Shown: positions 1 to 8,015 of the stretch, piece after piece
Layout of the letters: every line of letters begins with the position of its first letter
Position numbering within the stretch: the first letter of the stretch is position 1
Assembly (NCBI GenBank): GCA_001931905.2
Contig: MSJI02000399.1
Span: 7,552 to 21,447, forward strand
Length of the DNA stretch: 13,896 nt
Direction of reading: 5' to 3'
DNA from: Cladosporium sp. IMV 00045
Lineage: Eukaryota; Ascomycota; Dothideomycetes; Cladosporiales; Cladosporiaceae
Position numbers and translations under genes: made by a program
Notes under the pieces: model-generated
Seen by the model: only the letters and a program-made list of their open reading frames with translations
Told to the model about the DNA's origin: nothing
Databases searched by the model: none

Positions 1-1281
1 TTTTTTTTTTGGAGGTTTTCGTGCATTGCGAGGGGTTTTCAACATCGAAGAACGAGAAGACAGAAGTCTTCGCCGGCCATTGGACTATGAGACATTTCAA
101 CAAGATGGCTTCCCCCATGGATGCAGATCAGGTTGGGTTCGAGTTCGGTCTTCTGAAATTTGGGACAGAGAAGACTGGCTGGCCGTAGGATATACAACCC
201 GGGCCCCGGTTTAGAGGTTTGGGTTATGGGGACGAAAACGAAGAAAGAGTAGACGGGCATCGATTTGCATTTGGGGCGTTGGGACACCAAAGCAATCGAT
301 CTTGCGAGCGCAGATGTATTTTGATAGAAAGGGCATCTTTCCTTCAACTTGGGGGTGGATGGAAGGTCGGTGTTCTTGTAAAATGACAGTCGATGGGTGA
401 ATTATCAATAAACAGAGAAAAGAGAGAAGATACACATGATCTATTGGGGATACAACTAGACCCGAAAAGAAAGACGGGAGGAGGATACGTAACACGATTA
501 CTGTTGTACGATGTATATTTCTATCAAACTCAAGAAGCCTGTCGTCTTCTTTCATCCTTCATGTGTTTTGATAATCAACACTGAATCTCCCTTGATGCTA
601 GAGCGCGCTTGGGAACGTGGACATTCAAAGGGACACGCTCCAAACACGTGCACAGAAGCCACGGGGTTTATGGTTTGAGTCTCAAACAGTCTAGACTCCC
701 CGGCGATCAAGTCGTCCTGGCGTGTGCTCTTCGACCCATCGAGCCTATCCTCCCCACCCAGAAACCAGGAAAATGCCTGATGCCGGCGATGATCGAGGAG
801 ACGAATTATTAAAGTTTAAACTTCCTCCCCCACATTGCTGCGCGATGACGACAGCGCGAGTTCGAGATGTGACGACAGCTTCTCTGCCGCTGCTGTATTC
901 TTGATTTCTTGTGTTTCCCTGCGCCGCCCGCCCCGATTGCTTGGGTGTAGATCGCCTCCAGCCTCCTTGGTGATGCATTGAGATGGATGGATACGTAGGC
1001 GTATGTAAGCCGTTGTTTTTGTTCTTTAGCATCTGTAGCTGAGCTTCCTTCCTTCAACTTTTGTCCTGGTGGTAACCATACCCATTTTGCTACCGTTGTC
1101 TTTTGGACTTGGAATCCCTCTGTTATTTCTCTACTTGGTTCGCGAACTGTTGGATATTTACCCTGCTTGAAGATCTAGTCTGAGATATACCGGCTTGAGA
1201 GATCGACGGCTCTTGATTACCACCCTCTGTTGACGTGGGACCCTCTTTTCCAATCCTGTTTCTCTGAACCGCATCGCAAGC
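1..1281. other. Intergenic region with the promoter and leader of the DUF1989 gene
   Basis: I find no supportable gene here on either strand; open frames are short and read like noise. The window opens with a run of ten T. A 12-base perfect palindrome (AAGTTTAAACTT) lies at 812-823, followed by a C-rich stretch. Pyrimidine-rich segments around 1045-1075 and 1235-1262 fit a fungal transcription start and leader just before the ATG at 1282. The far-left part could be the flank of a gene outside the window. Confidence 0.6.
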
Positions 1282-3148
1282 ATGCCTGAACTCCAAGTTG
1301 TGCCCGCCAGACATGGCGTGGCGACCTTCGTCCCCGCCGGCCAGTCGATCAAGATTGTCAACACCTCCGGCTCGCAGGTCGTGGACACCTGGGCTTTCGC
1401 GCTGCCTACCAAACCTGATGCGGCGGCTGGAGGGGAGGAGCAGAAGCAGAAGCAGGATGACGAGCAGCAGCAGCAGCAGCAGCAGAAGGAGGCACCGAAG
1501 AAGAACGAGCAGCCTCAGCAACAGCAGCAGCAACAGAAAGAGGAGGAAAAGCCTGCTGCGAGACCGACGCCGAAGAAGAGCAGAAAGAGCGGTATGGATC
1601 TTCCCACGCAGGAGGAAGCGGAGAAGGCTACGAGAGAGGGGATCGAGAAGGGTGATGGTCAGCAAGAGGGTCAGCAGACGCAGCAGAAGAAGAATACGTG
1701 GAGCTCGTATGTACCTTCCATTGGATGGAGTGGTAAGAATGGAAACCAGCAGCAGAGAGAGCAGTCGCAACAGTCGCAGCAGAAGGGCGAGACGGAGAAA
1801 CAGAAGAACTCCAGGACTTGGGCTTCGTATATGCCCAGTGGAAAGGCCTACAGCAGCTACATCCCCAAGGGCGCAAGCGATACTGTGGCTTCTTTCGCGA
1901 GCACGGTGGGTCAATGAGCTTCCCTCGAAATCTCAACACTAGTCGCAAAGCTGACTTTCAATGCCATCCAGCACGCGCGAGATCCGAACAAATCCTACGT
2001 CCAACAACTGAAAGACTTCTCCCAGACGCCCGTCGGCGCCGCAGGTATCAAAGGTAACCTCCCCCAGCTGCCTGGACCCAGGCACTGACCAAGCTTACAC
2101 AGGAATCGCAGCATTCTCCGGATCCGGGTATAGTGGATCGCTCTACGCCGGTTACCAGGCGTGGAACGCCATGAACGCACCCGACGCGGCTGGGATGGAG
2201 TTCCTCAGCATGCAGCACACGCGCTCGTCGACCCTGCATCTCATCCCTAAAGTCGACGACGTCCTCGTCTCAAACCTGCGCGAACCCATGCTCACGCTCG
2301 TCGAAGACACCAGCTCCGGCGGCTGCCACGACACGCTGATGGCCGCGTGCGACCCCCCGCGCTACAAGCAGCTCGGTGTCGAGCACTGGGAGGAGCACGG
2401 CAGCTGCGCGGAAAACCTCGTTCTGGCACTGAAGGAACTAAACGAGCGCGCGGGCCTGAAAGGCGCCAACGCCGTCGGCGCAGAGGTCACCATCAACAAC
2501 GTCCCCGCGCCCCTCAACCTCTTCATGAACGTCCCCTGGGAAGAATCCGGCGACATCGACTTCAAATCCCCGCGCACCAAGGCCGGCGACTACGTGCGCC
2601 TGCGCGCCGACCGCGACGTCGTGGTCGTCATGTCCTCCTGCCCGCAGGACGTGACGGACATCAACGGCGGGAAGATCACCGACGCCCACTTCCTCGTCGA
2701 AGGCGGCGAGGGCGACGACAACAGCGCCGAAGAGAAGCGCAAGCCCATCCCGCGCCGCCGTCCCGCCCCGCGCAAGATCAACTCGTCCAAAACGGTCGCC
2801 ACGGGCGAAATGGGCGACGGCGATAAGAGCCAGGTCGGTTCGACGCCTGCGAAGAAGAAGCCGCTCGCGCGCAAGACGCCTGTCAAGAAGACGGCGCAGA
2901 GTCAGGCCGGCGGCGCTACACCTGCGGCTGCTGCTAGGAAGCCGGCGGGCGCTTCTTCTGCACCGGCGACGAAGAAGAAGACCGTCCCGAAGCCTGCTGG
3001 TACGCCGGCTAGGGCTGGGGAAGGACAGGGCAATGCTGCTCAGAATGGAACCTCGACGCCGTCCGATGGCAAGCCGGTAGAGAAGAAGAAGCCGAGGAAG
3101 TTGGTGAGGTCGACTCCGGCACCGGCGCAGAATGGCGGTGGGGAGTAG
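1282..3148 (+). CDS. DUF1989 (urea carboxylase-associated family) protein with Gln-rich insertion and histone H1-like tail
   Basis: Three predicted exons, 1282-1905, 1951-2053 and 2103-3148, give 590 residues. The ATG has A at -3 and begins the conserved N-terminal strand of the domain. Residues 1-37 carry the DUF1989 opening (VPAGQSIKIVN, QVVDTWAF). The domain resumes near residue 272 with SMQHTR, NLREPMLTLVEDT, HDTLMAACDP (His318, Cys325), HGSCAENL (Cys344), APLNLFMNVP, GDYVRLRA and SSCPQD (Cys422), ending near 444. Between the halves lies about 230 residues of mostly disordered Gln/Glu/Lys-rich sequence. Residues about 453-590 are Lys/Ala/Pro-rich and look like a linker-histone tail, with likely nuclear localisation signals. 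Bacterial DUF1989 pairs (UcaA/UcaB) were reassigned as carboxyguanidine deiminase, but that cannot be transferred to this single-chain fungal form. The conserved Cys/His residues suggest metal binding (inference). Family assignment is firm; substrate and location are unknown. The first splice junction is the least certain part. Confidence 0.88.
1465..1485 (+). repeat. CAG trinucleotide run (7 perfect units)
   Basis: Seven uninterrupted CAG codons encode seven Gln inside the DUF1989 gene. They sit in a wider imperfect CAG/CAA/AAG-rich stretch (about 1438-1545) that gives further Gln runs. Such runs tend to vary in length between strains. Confidence 0.95.
1906..1950 (+). other. Intron 1 of the DUF1989 gene (predicted)
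   Basis: Donor GTGGGT at 1906 and acceptor AAAG ending at 1950, 45 nt, phase 0. It removes the in-frame TGA at 1915 and joins FAST to LTFNAIQHARDPNKSY. A possible branch site is CTCAAC near 1932. The rival donor at 1910 with acceptor TAG at 1942 also keeps frame (adding VVAK) but would be only 33 nt, shorter than usual for fungi. One of the two must act, since the frame otherwise closes. Confidence 0.6.
2054..2102 (+). other. Intron 2 of the DUF1989 gene
   Basis: GTAACC donor, CTGAC branch site about 15 nt before the acceptor, and ACACAG acceptor; 49 nt, phase 1. Splicing joins PVGAAGIK to GIAAFSGSGY and leads into the frame of the C-terminal domain. Confidence 0.88.
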
Positions 3149-3282
3149 GTCGAGTTGAGGGTTTGGGAGTGTGGAAATGTTTGTGTAGTGAGCGATCTTT
3201 TTTGGTAAGGGTTGTAATCTAACGGTGTGAGTTGGCTAGTGTTGGCGGTGGTGGTCTGGTTTTCGTTCGACGCACGCGATAT

Positions 3283-3303
3283 GATTTTTGATTTTTGATT
3301 TTA
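3283..3303 (+). repeat. Short tandem repeat (GATTTTT x3, last unit GATTTTA)
   Basis: Three adjacent 7-base units, about 135 bases after the DUF1989 stop codon. T-rich tandem units in a 3' region may help 3' end formation, but nothing here proves a function. Confidence 0.85.
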
Positions 3304-3702
3304 TTCATCGATCTGATGCTGCCTTTAAGCAATGCTTACGATAATCTTTGGATGCCATAAATACGATTGTACTAATATTCGTGAGGAACAAGTACATGCT
3401 AGCAAACTTCTAGCTTGTCAATTTCCATCGAATTTCACGTCAAGCCATCAACCTCATCGATCACATGTCAAGTCTGTGAGACCTTTGATGTATGGATGGA
3501 ATTTATTAGCACCGCTACTACTATATACAAGCTTTAGATATTCCTTGACCCAGATAATCTATACTATAAGCTACACGGAAAGGCCGAGCCTACTGCTATA
3601 GTGGAGCTGACGTCGATTTATATGAAACGTCCAGACGTCTCGCGTCGGCAGGCGAAATGGGATACAGTAGCTCGTAGGGTTATGGAACTCTGTCTCCTGT
3701 TG

Positions 3703-3710
3703 TATATATG
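3703..3710 (+). promoter_or_regulatory. Candidate TATA box for the GH53 gene
   Basis: TATATATG matches TATAWAWR on the coding strand and lies 108 bases before the ATG at 3818. That distance would leave a leader of roughly 70-80 bases, normal for a fungal secreted-enzyme gene. Confidence 0.5.
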
Positions 3711-3817
3711 GACGAACATAATCGAAGGCGGTGTTAACTTTTGATCCTCTTGCAGCAAAAAATTGAATAGTTCTATCAAGCAAAAGGCGACCCAAGTCTC
3801 GCCATCACGACGCCAAC

Positions 3818-5014
3818 ATGAAAACAGTACACAACCTCCTGGCTCTGGCCACAACAGCCTCCGCAGCCCTCACCTACAGAGGCGTAGACTGGTCCTCCCT
3901 CCTCATCCAAGAAGAAGCAGGCCACACCTTCACCGGCCTCGACGGCAACGAAGCACCCTTAGAAACCATCCTGGCCGCCAACGGCGTCAACACCGTCCGC
4001 CAACGCCTCTGGGTCAACCCATCCAACGGCGACTACGACCTAGACTACAACCTGAAGCTGGCCAAGCGCGCCCGCGCCGCCGACCTCGACCTCTACCTCG
4101 ACCTGCACTTCAGCGACACCTGGGCGGACCCGGCCAACCAGAAAATCCCGTCCACCTGGCCCACGAACGTCGACGACCTGGCCTGGCAAATCTACAACTA
4201 CACGCTGGAGACGAGCAATGACTTCGCCTCGGCCTCTATCCCCATCTCGCTGCTCAGCATCGGCAACGAAATCACCGGCGGTGCCCTCTTCCCGGTAGGC
4301 AAAATCTCGCAGGACGGCGGAGCGTACAACCTCGCGCGCCTCCTTCACTCGGCCGCCGCGGGCGTCAAGGACAGCGACCTCCAGCCGCAGCCGAAGCTGA
4401 TGCTGCATCTGGACAACGGATGGAATTTGGAGACGCAGAAGTGGTGGTACGATCTGTTGCTCGAGCAAGGGCCGCTGGTGGAGGGTGATTTCGACGTGCA
4501 GGGCGTGTCGTACTATCCGTTTTACAACGAGGAGGCGACGCTGGAGGCGCTTTGGGCGAGTCTTGGGGGGTTGAGGGAGAGGTATGGGAAGGAGGTTATG
4601 GTTGTTGGTGAGTCGGCTTCTTTTTTTAAGTTTGTTTTTTTCCCTTGCAATTTCTCTCATCGGTCCTCAAGCTTTGGTCGGAATTCCCTCTCTCCTTTTT
4701 CCCGACCCTTTCGCTTTTCCTTTTCCCAAGAAGCCGAACGCTAACAACCTCAACCCACAGAAACGAACTGGCCCACCTCCTGCCCCTCCCCCAAATTCCC
4801 CTTCCCAGCCGACACGAAGGAAATCCCCTTCTCGGCGGGCGGACAAGCGCAGTGGATCAAAGCCGTCGCAGAGGCGGGTGGCAACTCGGGCCTGTTTTAC
4901 TGGGAGCCGGCTTGGGTCGACAACGCGGCTTTGGGCAGCAGCTGCGAGACTAACACGCTGTTTGAGTACGGCGGTCAGGCGCTGGATTCGCTGGCGGCGT
5001 TTAAGGATATTTGA
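3818..5014 (+). CDS. galA: Secreted arabinogalactan endo-beta-1,4-galactanase, GH53
   Basis: Exons 3818-4607 and 4761-5014 give 347 residues, the usual length of fungal GH53 enzymes. The enzyme cuts beta-1,4-galactan side chains of pectin (arabinogalactan type I) outside the cell. Residues 1-16 or 1-17 form a signal peptide ending in ASA; the mature protein would start ALTYRGVDW, as in Aspergillus galactanases. The TIM barrel follows: ANGVNTVRQRLW (54-65), HFSDTWADP (97-105), SIGNEITGG with acid/base Glu151, LHLDNGW (197-202), GVSYYPFY (229-236), then VVETNWP with nucleophile Glu264, LFYWEPAW near the end and a closing GQALDSL. The ATG has A at -3. Compared with Aspergillus enzymes, the segment after Glu151 reads TGGALFP rather than RAGLLWP. 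N-Y-T at 127-129 is a possible N-glycosylation site. Assignment is very secure; the symbol follows the Aspergillus name. Confidence 0.95.
4608..4760 (+). other. Intron of the GH53 gene, splitting the nucleophile codon
   Basis: GTGAGT donor, CTAAC branch site at 4741-4745 and CCCACAG acceptor; 153 nt, phase 1. It is strongly pyrimidine-rich and about three times longer than the other introns in the window. The Glu264 codon is G before the intron and AA after it. Read unspliced, the frame stays open until a TAA at 4742-4744 inside the branch site. Confidence 0.95.
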
Positions 5015-5276
5015 GATCGGGAGGGGGATGGAGGGAAGAGTGGGGTTGTTGGGTTTTGATTGGGTTTGATTTTTTGGTTTGACGTACACGTAGTGGTATC
5101 AATTTTTTGACATCGCTGTGTGGACTGGCACAGCAGCGGTGGCTAAGCTTCGAAAGTGATAAGCAGTCAAGGGAAAGAAAGAATGCAAAGAGAGAAAAAT
5201 GACGCTTGCGTGAAAAATCATCACCAGAAGTTCAAACCAAGAGTTTCAAGTGAAACACACCAGCAGAGGAAAGCTC
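5015..5276. other. Short convergent intergenic spacer
   Basis: Only 262 bases separate the stop codons of the galactanase (+) and acyltransferase (-) genes. No separate gene is seen. Both 3' untranslated regions must fit here, so their transcripts probably approach or overlap each other. Confidence 0.8.
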
Positions 5277-7520
5277 TCACATATCCTTCTTCGTCCCTTC
5301 CTCTTCCTCCTCGCTATCGTCTTCAGTCGTAAACTCAAACACCTGGCCTTCACTCTGTCGCCTTCCCCTCCTCTCTCTCAGGGCCTCGTGCAAGTTCTTG
5401 CTGACCTCCTCCAAATTGCTCTTCGACTCTGACTGCTTTGTCGAGGTCAAAGAAGTCAGACGCGTAAGTTTGAGGCCATCGGAAGCACTGTTCGTGCGGC
5501 TACGGCTACGATTGGGCGTGTTGGGACGGGAATTGAAGAAAGGAACACTTCCGATATTCTGGAAGCTCTCGTTTCGTGGCAAGTGGTCGCCAGGTTTGCG
5601 TGAAGCCGTTGGCGAAGGCGGCGTGGCGGGCGTAAAGGAGAAGAACTCGTTGTCGCCACTCTCGCTGGGTGCACGGCGACGGCCTGGCGTCGATGGGCGT
5701 TCGTCGGTCTTCTGAGGGTCTGAGATAATGCGTTGCTTGTCGAAGTCGGGGAACAGCTCCGGACCAAGCTCGTCGACAATCTCGGTGATTTCGGCCTGAA
5801 GCATGGCGCGACGCTCGCGCAGTCTGACAAGGGTGTTGCTTGAGGTTGGGTTAAGCGAGAGGACCAGAGGTCGGATGGACTTGAAGATGTCCATGCCGAT
5901 CTCACCAAAGCGAAGGGCGGCGAAGCAAGCAGCCGGGAAGAGGATGATCTGGAACAAGACCACGAACCACATAGGTGCCCACTCAGGCACACGGCCGCCA
6001 ACGCGGTTCTTGTAAGTCCAGTACGTGCCAATAATAGTGTAGACCACGTTCAGTGCAGGCGCCAGAGCCAAAGAAACCAGAATCTTCCAAGTAGCAACGA
6101 CATCTCTCGCCTTGATCTTGACAGACGATGCCGCCAAAGCCTCTTTCGATTTCTTGATTGAGATGAGCTTTCCGGCGATAAACACGGGCGAGAAGAAGAT
6201 AAGTCCAGGGATAACGGCAATGCTGAGGACAACTAGTTTGGCCAGTCGGTACAGCAAGAACGCGACAACTCTGTACCATGGGAACTTGGCATACGAGACT
6301 TGGTGGTCACGGATGCCAATTTGCATAAGTTGCTTGTTGTAGTCGAGCACAGCTTTTCTTGTCTTGATAACTCTAGGGTCGTCTTTGTAGGTGGCGTATC
6401 CTTTCAGGAAGCGACGCTGCAGCTCCACAACCGCAGGCAAAGGCAGTTTCTTGCCCTTGGGGTTGTACAGACGACGGACGGCTTGAATAAGCATGAGAGT
6501 GTCGTAATCGGGAGCTTGCAACGTCACAGATTTCAATGCATCCTGCACTTCGTTAAGGACAGTTCCCACGGCCTCGCGACGCTCGCCGGCCTTGTACTTC
6601 TCGACAAGCTCCGGGTCGATAGAAATTGGCTGTCCGAATTCGATGACACAGCGCGAGCGGAATTTGTGGGCGTTGAAGTAGTTCATGCCGACGGGTACGA
6701 TTGTGACGTTGCAATCGGGGTTCTTAGCGAGTGATCCCAAAGCCATGATTGCCAGGCCAGCTTTCAGCGGCAGGAGCTCTGTACGATCGTGACTACCGCC
6801 CTCAGGGAAGATACCAATACAGCCACCTTCGGCCACGCGGTCAAAGACAGCATCGTAGACAGCGTGCTGGTCGACGTGGGGAGCAACGTTAAACTTGGAG
6901 CCCTTTTTGGGCTTCTCCGATCCGTTTCCATTGGCGAGGCGTCCGTCGGGATCTTTGGGGTCCAAGCCAGCCAACTGTTGCTCTGCGACTTCTCCCTTGA
7001 AAGGTTTCTTCAACCTAATCTCATTCGGTCCAAGGATCTCCTGGATCTCGGCGTTCGCAGCAGTATTCTGAAAGCTAGGCAGCACCAGAAGACCTCCAAC
7101 CATGTACTGCGGATCCTCGAAATTTGTACCCTCACCGCGAACGAGCGTAGGATTGCCCTCGGGGTCCGGGATGTAAATGATGCCCTGGGCAGGTTTCTTC
7201 AAATCCAAAGCTCTTCCCACGGGCACGGCGCCGACCAAGCTGGCGGCGAAACCCACGAACTTCCTGCGCATGCTCTTCTCGGCCACCAGGAAAGCGATCC
7301 TTCTACGCGCATCGTGCCGAACAGTGCGCATGAGAATCAGCGGGTCGACGAACTGGTTGGCGTGCGGCGCGGCGACGAAGAGGACTGGGCCTTTCCGCGG
7401 GATCCGCCATGTCGAGCGCGGGTGGATTTCGCGGAAGAAGAGGTCGACGACGATAGTGAAGACCCAGAGGAAGATGTCGTAGACGAGATTGTCGTACGCT
7501 TGCTTGCCCTTGTTGGGCAT
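5277..7520 (-). CDS. Glycerol-3-phosphate/dihydroxyacetone-phosphate sn-1 acyltransferase (Gat1/Gat2 type)
   Basis: A single uninterrupted frame of 747 residues, matching the yeast Sct1(Gat2)/Gpt2(Gat1) family in length and order of parts. The enzyme adds an acyl chain at sn-1 of glycerol-3-phosphate or DHAP, the first step to phosphatidic acid, in the ER membrane. Residues 12-29 form a first hydrophobic segment. The catalytic motif APHANQFVDP follows (His53, Asp59), then VPVGRA (99-104), a family-type spacer, IFPEGGSHDRTELLPLK (237-253) and VPVGMNYF (276-282). Membrane segments lie near 415-450, 478-500 and 517-538. A charged helix (563-586) precedes a Ser/Thr/Pro-rich tail (about 600-745) with many candidate phosphorylation sites and an acidic end (EEEEE), consistent with the phosphoregulated tails of the yeast enzymes. 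I cannot tell which yeast paralogue is the orthologue, so no symbol is given. The start is chosen because the conserved N-terminus begins there. Confidence 0.95.
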   Translation of the reverse strand: MPNKGKQAYDNLVYDIFLWVFTIVVDLFFREIHPRSTWRIPRKGPVLFVAAPHANQFVDPLILMRTVRHDARRRIAFLVAEKSMRRKFVGFAASLVGAVPVGRALDLKKPAQGIIYIPDPEGNPTLVRGEGTNFEDPQYMVGGLLVLPSFQNTAANAEIQEILGPNEIRLKKPFKGEVAEQQLAGLDPKDPDGRLANGNGSEKPKKGSKFNVAPHVDQHAVYDAVFDRVAEGGCIGIFPEGGSHDRTELLPLKAGLAIMALGSLAKNPDCNVTIVPVGMNYFNAHKFRSRCVIEFGQPISIDPELVEKYKAGERREAVGTVLNEVQDALKSVTLQAPDYDTLMLIQAVRRLYNPKGKKLPLPAVVELQRRFLKGYATYKDDPRVIKTRKAVLDYNKQLMQIGIRDHQVSYAKFPWYRVVAFLLYRLAKLVVLSIAVIPGLIFFSPVFIAGKLISIKKSKEALAASSVKIKARDVVATWKILVSLALAPALNVVYTIIGTYWTYKNRVGGRVPEWAPMWFVVLFQIILFPAACFAALRFGEIGMDIFKSIRPLVLSLNPTSSNTLVRLRERRAMLQAEITEIVDELGPELFPDFDKQRIISDPQKTDERPSTPGRRRAPSESGDNEFFSFTPATPPSPTASRKPGDHLPRNESFQNIGSVPFFNSRPNTPNRSRSRTNSASDGLKLTRLTSLTSTKQSESKSNLEEVSKNLHEALRERRGRRQSEGQVFEFTTEDDSEEEEEGTKKDM

Positions 7521-8015
7521 GGCGGTCAGACGTGCGCTGCTCGTGCAGAGCAGTTAAGGGTGTCCGTGTGGCATAAATATGCTGTCGATCGGCGGGGATG
7601 TGAAGACGGGAAAGGAGGCGTTGTTCGGCTTGGGATTTTTGCTTGTCCTCTAGCGTCGAGAATAGGGCTACCCCTTTGAGTCGTGTGCGAGGTATAGGGT
7701 ATTATTATAAATATGAGAAGAGGGCTGGCAGTCGGCAAAGGGCCCAAGGCGTGGGCAGATGCGATATGATGCACAAGCTGTCGTTGAGCCGGTGGAGAGA
7801 GCTGTTGGCGTGAAGTTGGCGTTTTGGCGGGGCACAGGCTTGCAGCGACTGGGGAAGGCCTCGTCCTCACTGGGCGGAGAGCAGGAGGCCTGGCAGCCAC
7901 GCTAGACTTGATCACTCGAAATATGCATGTCAAAAAGAGAAAGTGTTGAGACTGCCGCAGGATTTGCCTCATGAGACACGGTATTGATTTGCTAAGTGAT
8001 TGTTGATCTCTCAGA
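7521..8015. other. Intergenic: promoter of the acyltransferase gene and 3' flank of the CorA-like gene
   Basis: No gene seen. Read on the minus strand this is the upstream region of the acyltransferase gene. An AT-rich island at 7701-7715 (reading TATTTATAATAAT on that strand) lies about 190 bases before the ATG and is the best TATA-like element. A second AT-rich spot is near 7574-7581. Neither is a perfect consensus on the minus strand. Confidence 0.6.

Larger units (their letters stand above)
3149..3817. other. Intergenic: 3' flank of the DUF1989 gene and promoter of the galactanase gene
   Basis: No gene seen. Bases 3283-3303 hold three tandem 7-base units of GATTTTT type, plausibly part of the 3' end-forming region of the upstream gene. 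From about 3320 the sequence becomes more AT-rich and acts as the upstream region of the galactanase gene. Confidence 0.7.

Noticed and set aside
125..155. GGGTTCGAGTTCGG, considered as a tRNA B box
   Set aside because: It deviates from GGTTCGANTCC and no acceptor stem, anticodon arm or A box could be placed around it.
322..574. Four HGATAR (AreA-type GATA) sites at 322-327, 402-407, 521-526 and 569-574, suggestive of nitrogen control of the DUF1989 gene
   Set aside because: About 3-4 such sites are expected by chance in 1.28 kb on both strands, and they lie 700 bases or more from the ATG, so there is no enrichment to report.
1123..1942. Long Leu-rich minus-strand frame (263 codons) and Arg/Ser-rich plus-strand frame (214 codons) over the start of the DUF1989 gene
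   Set aside because: Both are by-products of the CAG-rich repeat read in other frames; composition is monotonous and neither resembles a known protein, whereas the chosen frame carries the DUF1989 motifs.
4040..4660. 206-codon minus-strand frame opposite the galactanase gene
   Set aside because: It is a shadow of the C-ending codon use of the galactanase; composition is Arg/Val/Leu-rich with no recognisable motif.
6789..7679. 296-codon plus-strand frame opposite the acyltransferase gene
   Set aside because: It is antisense to a well-supported conserved coding sequence and has no recognisable domain.
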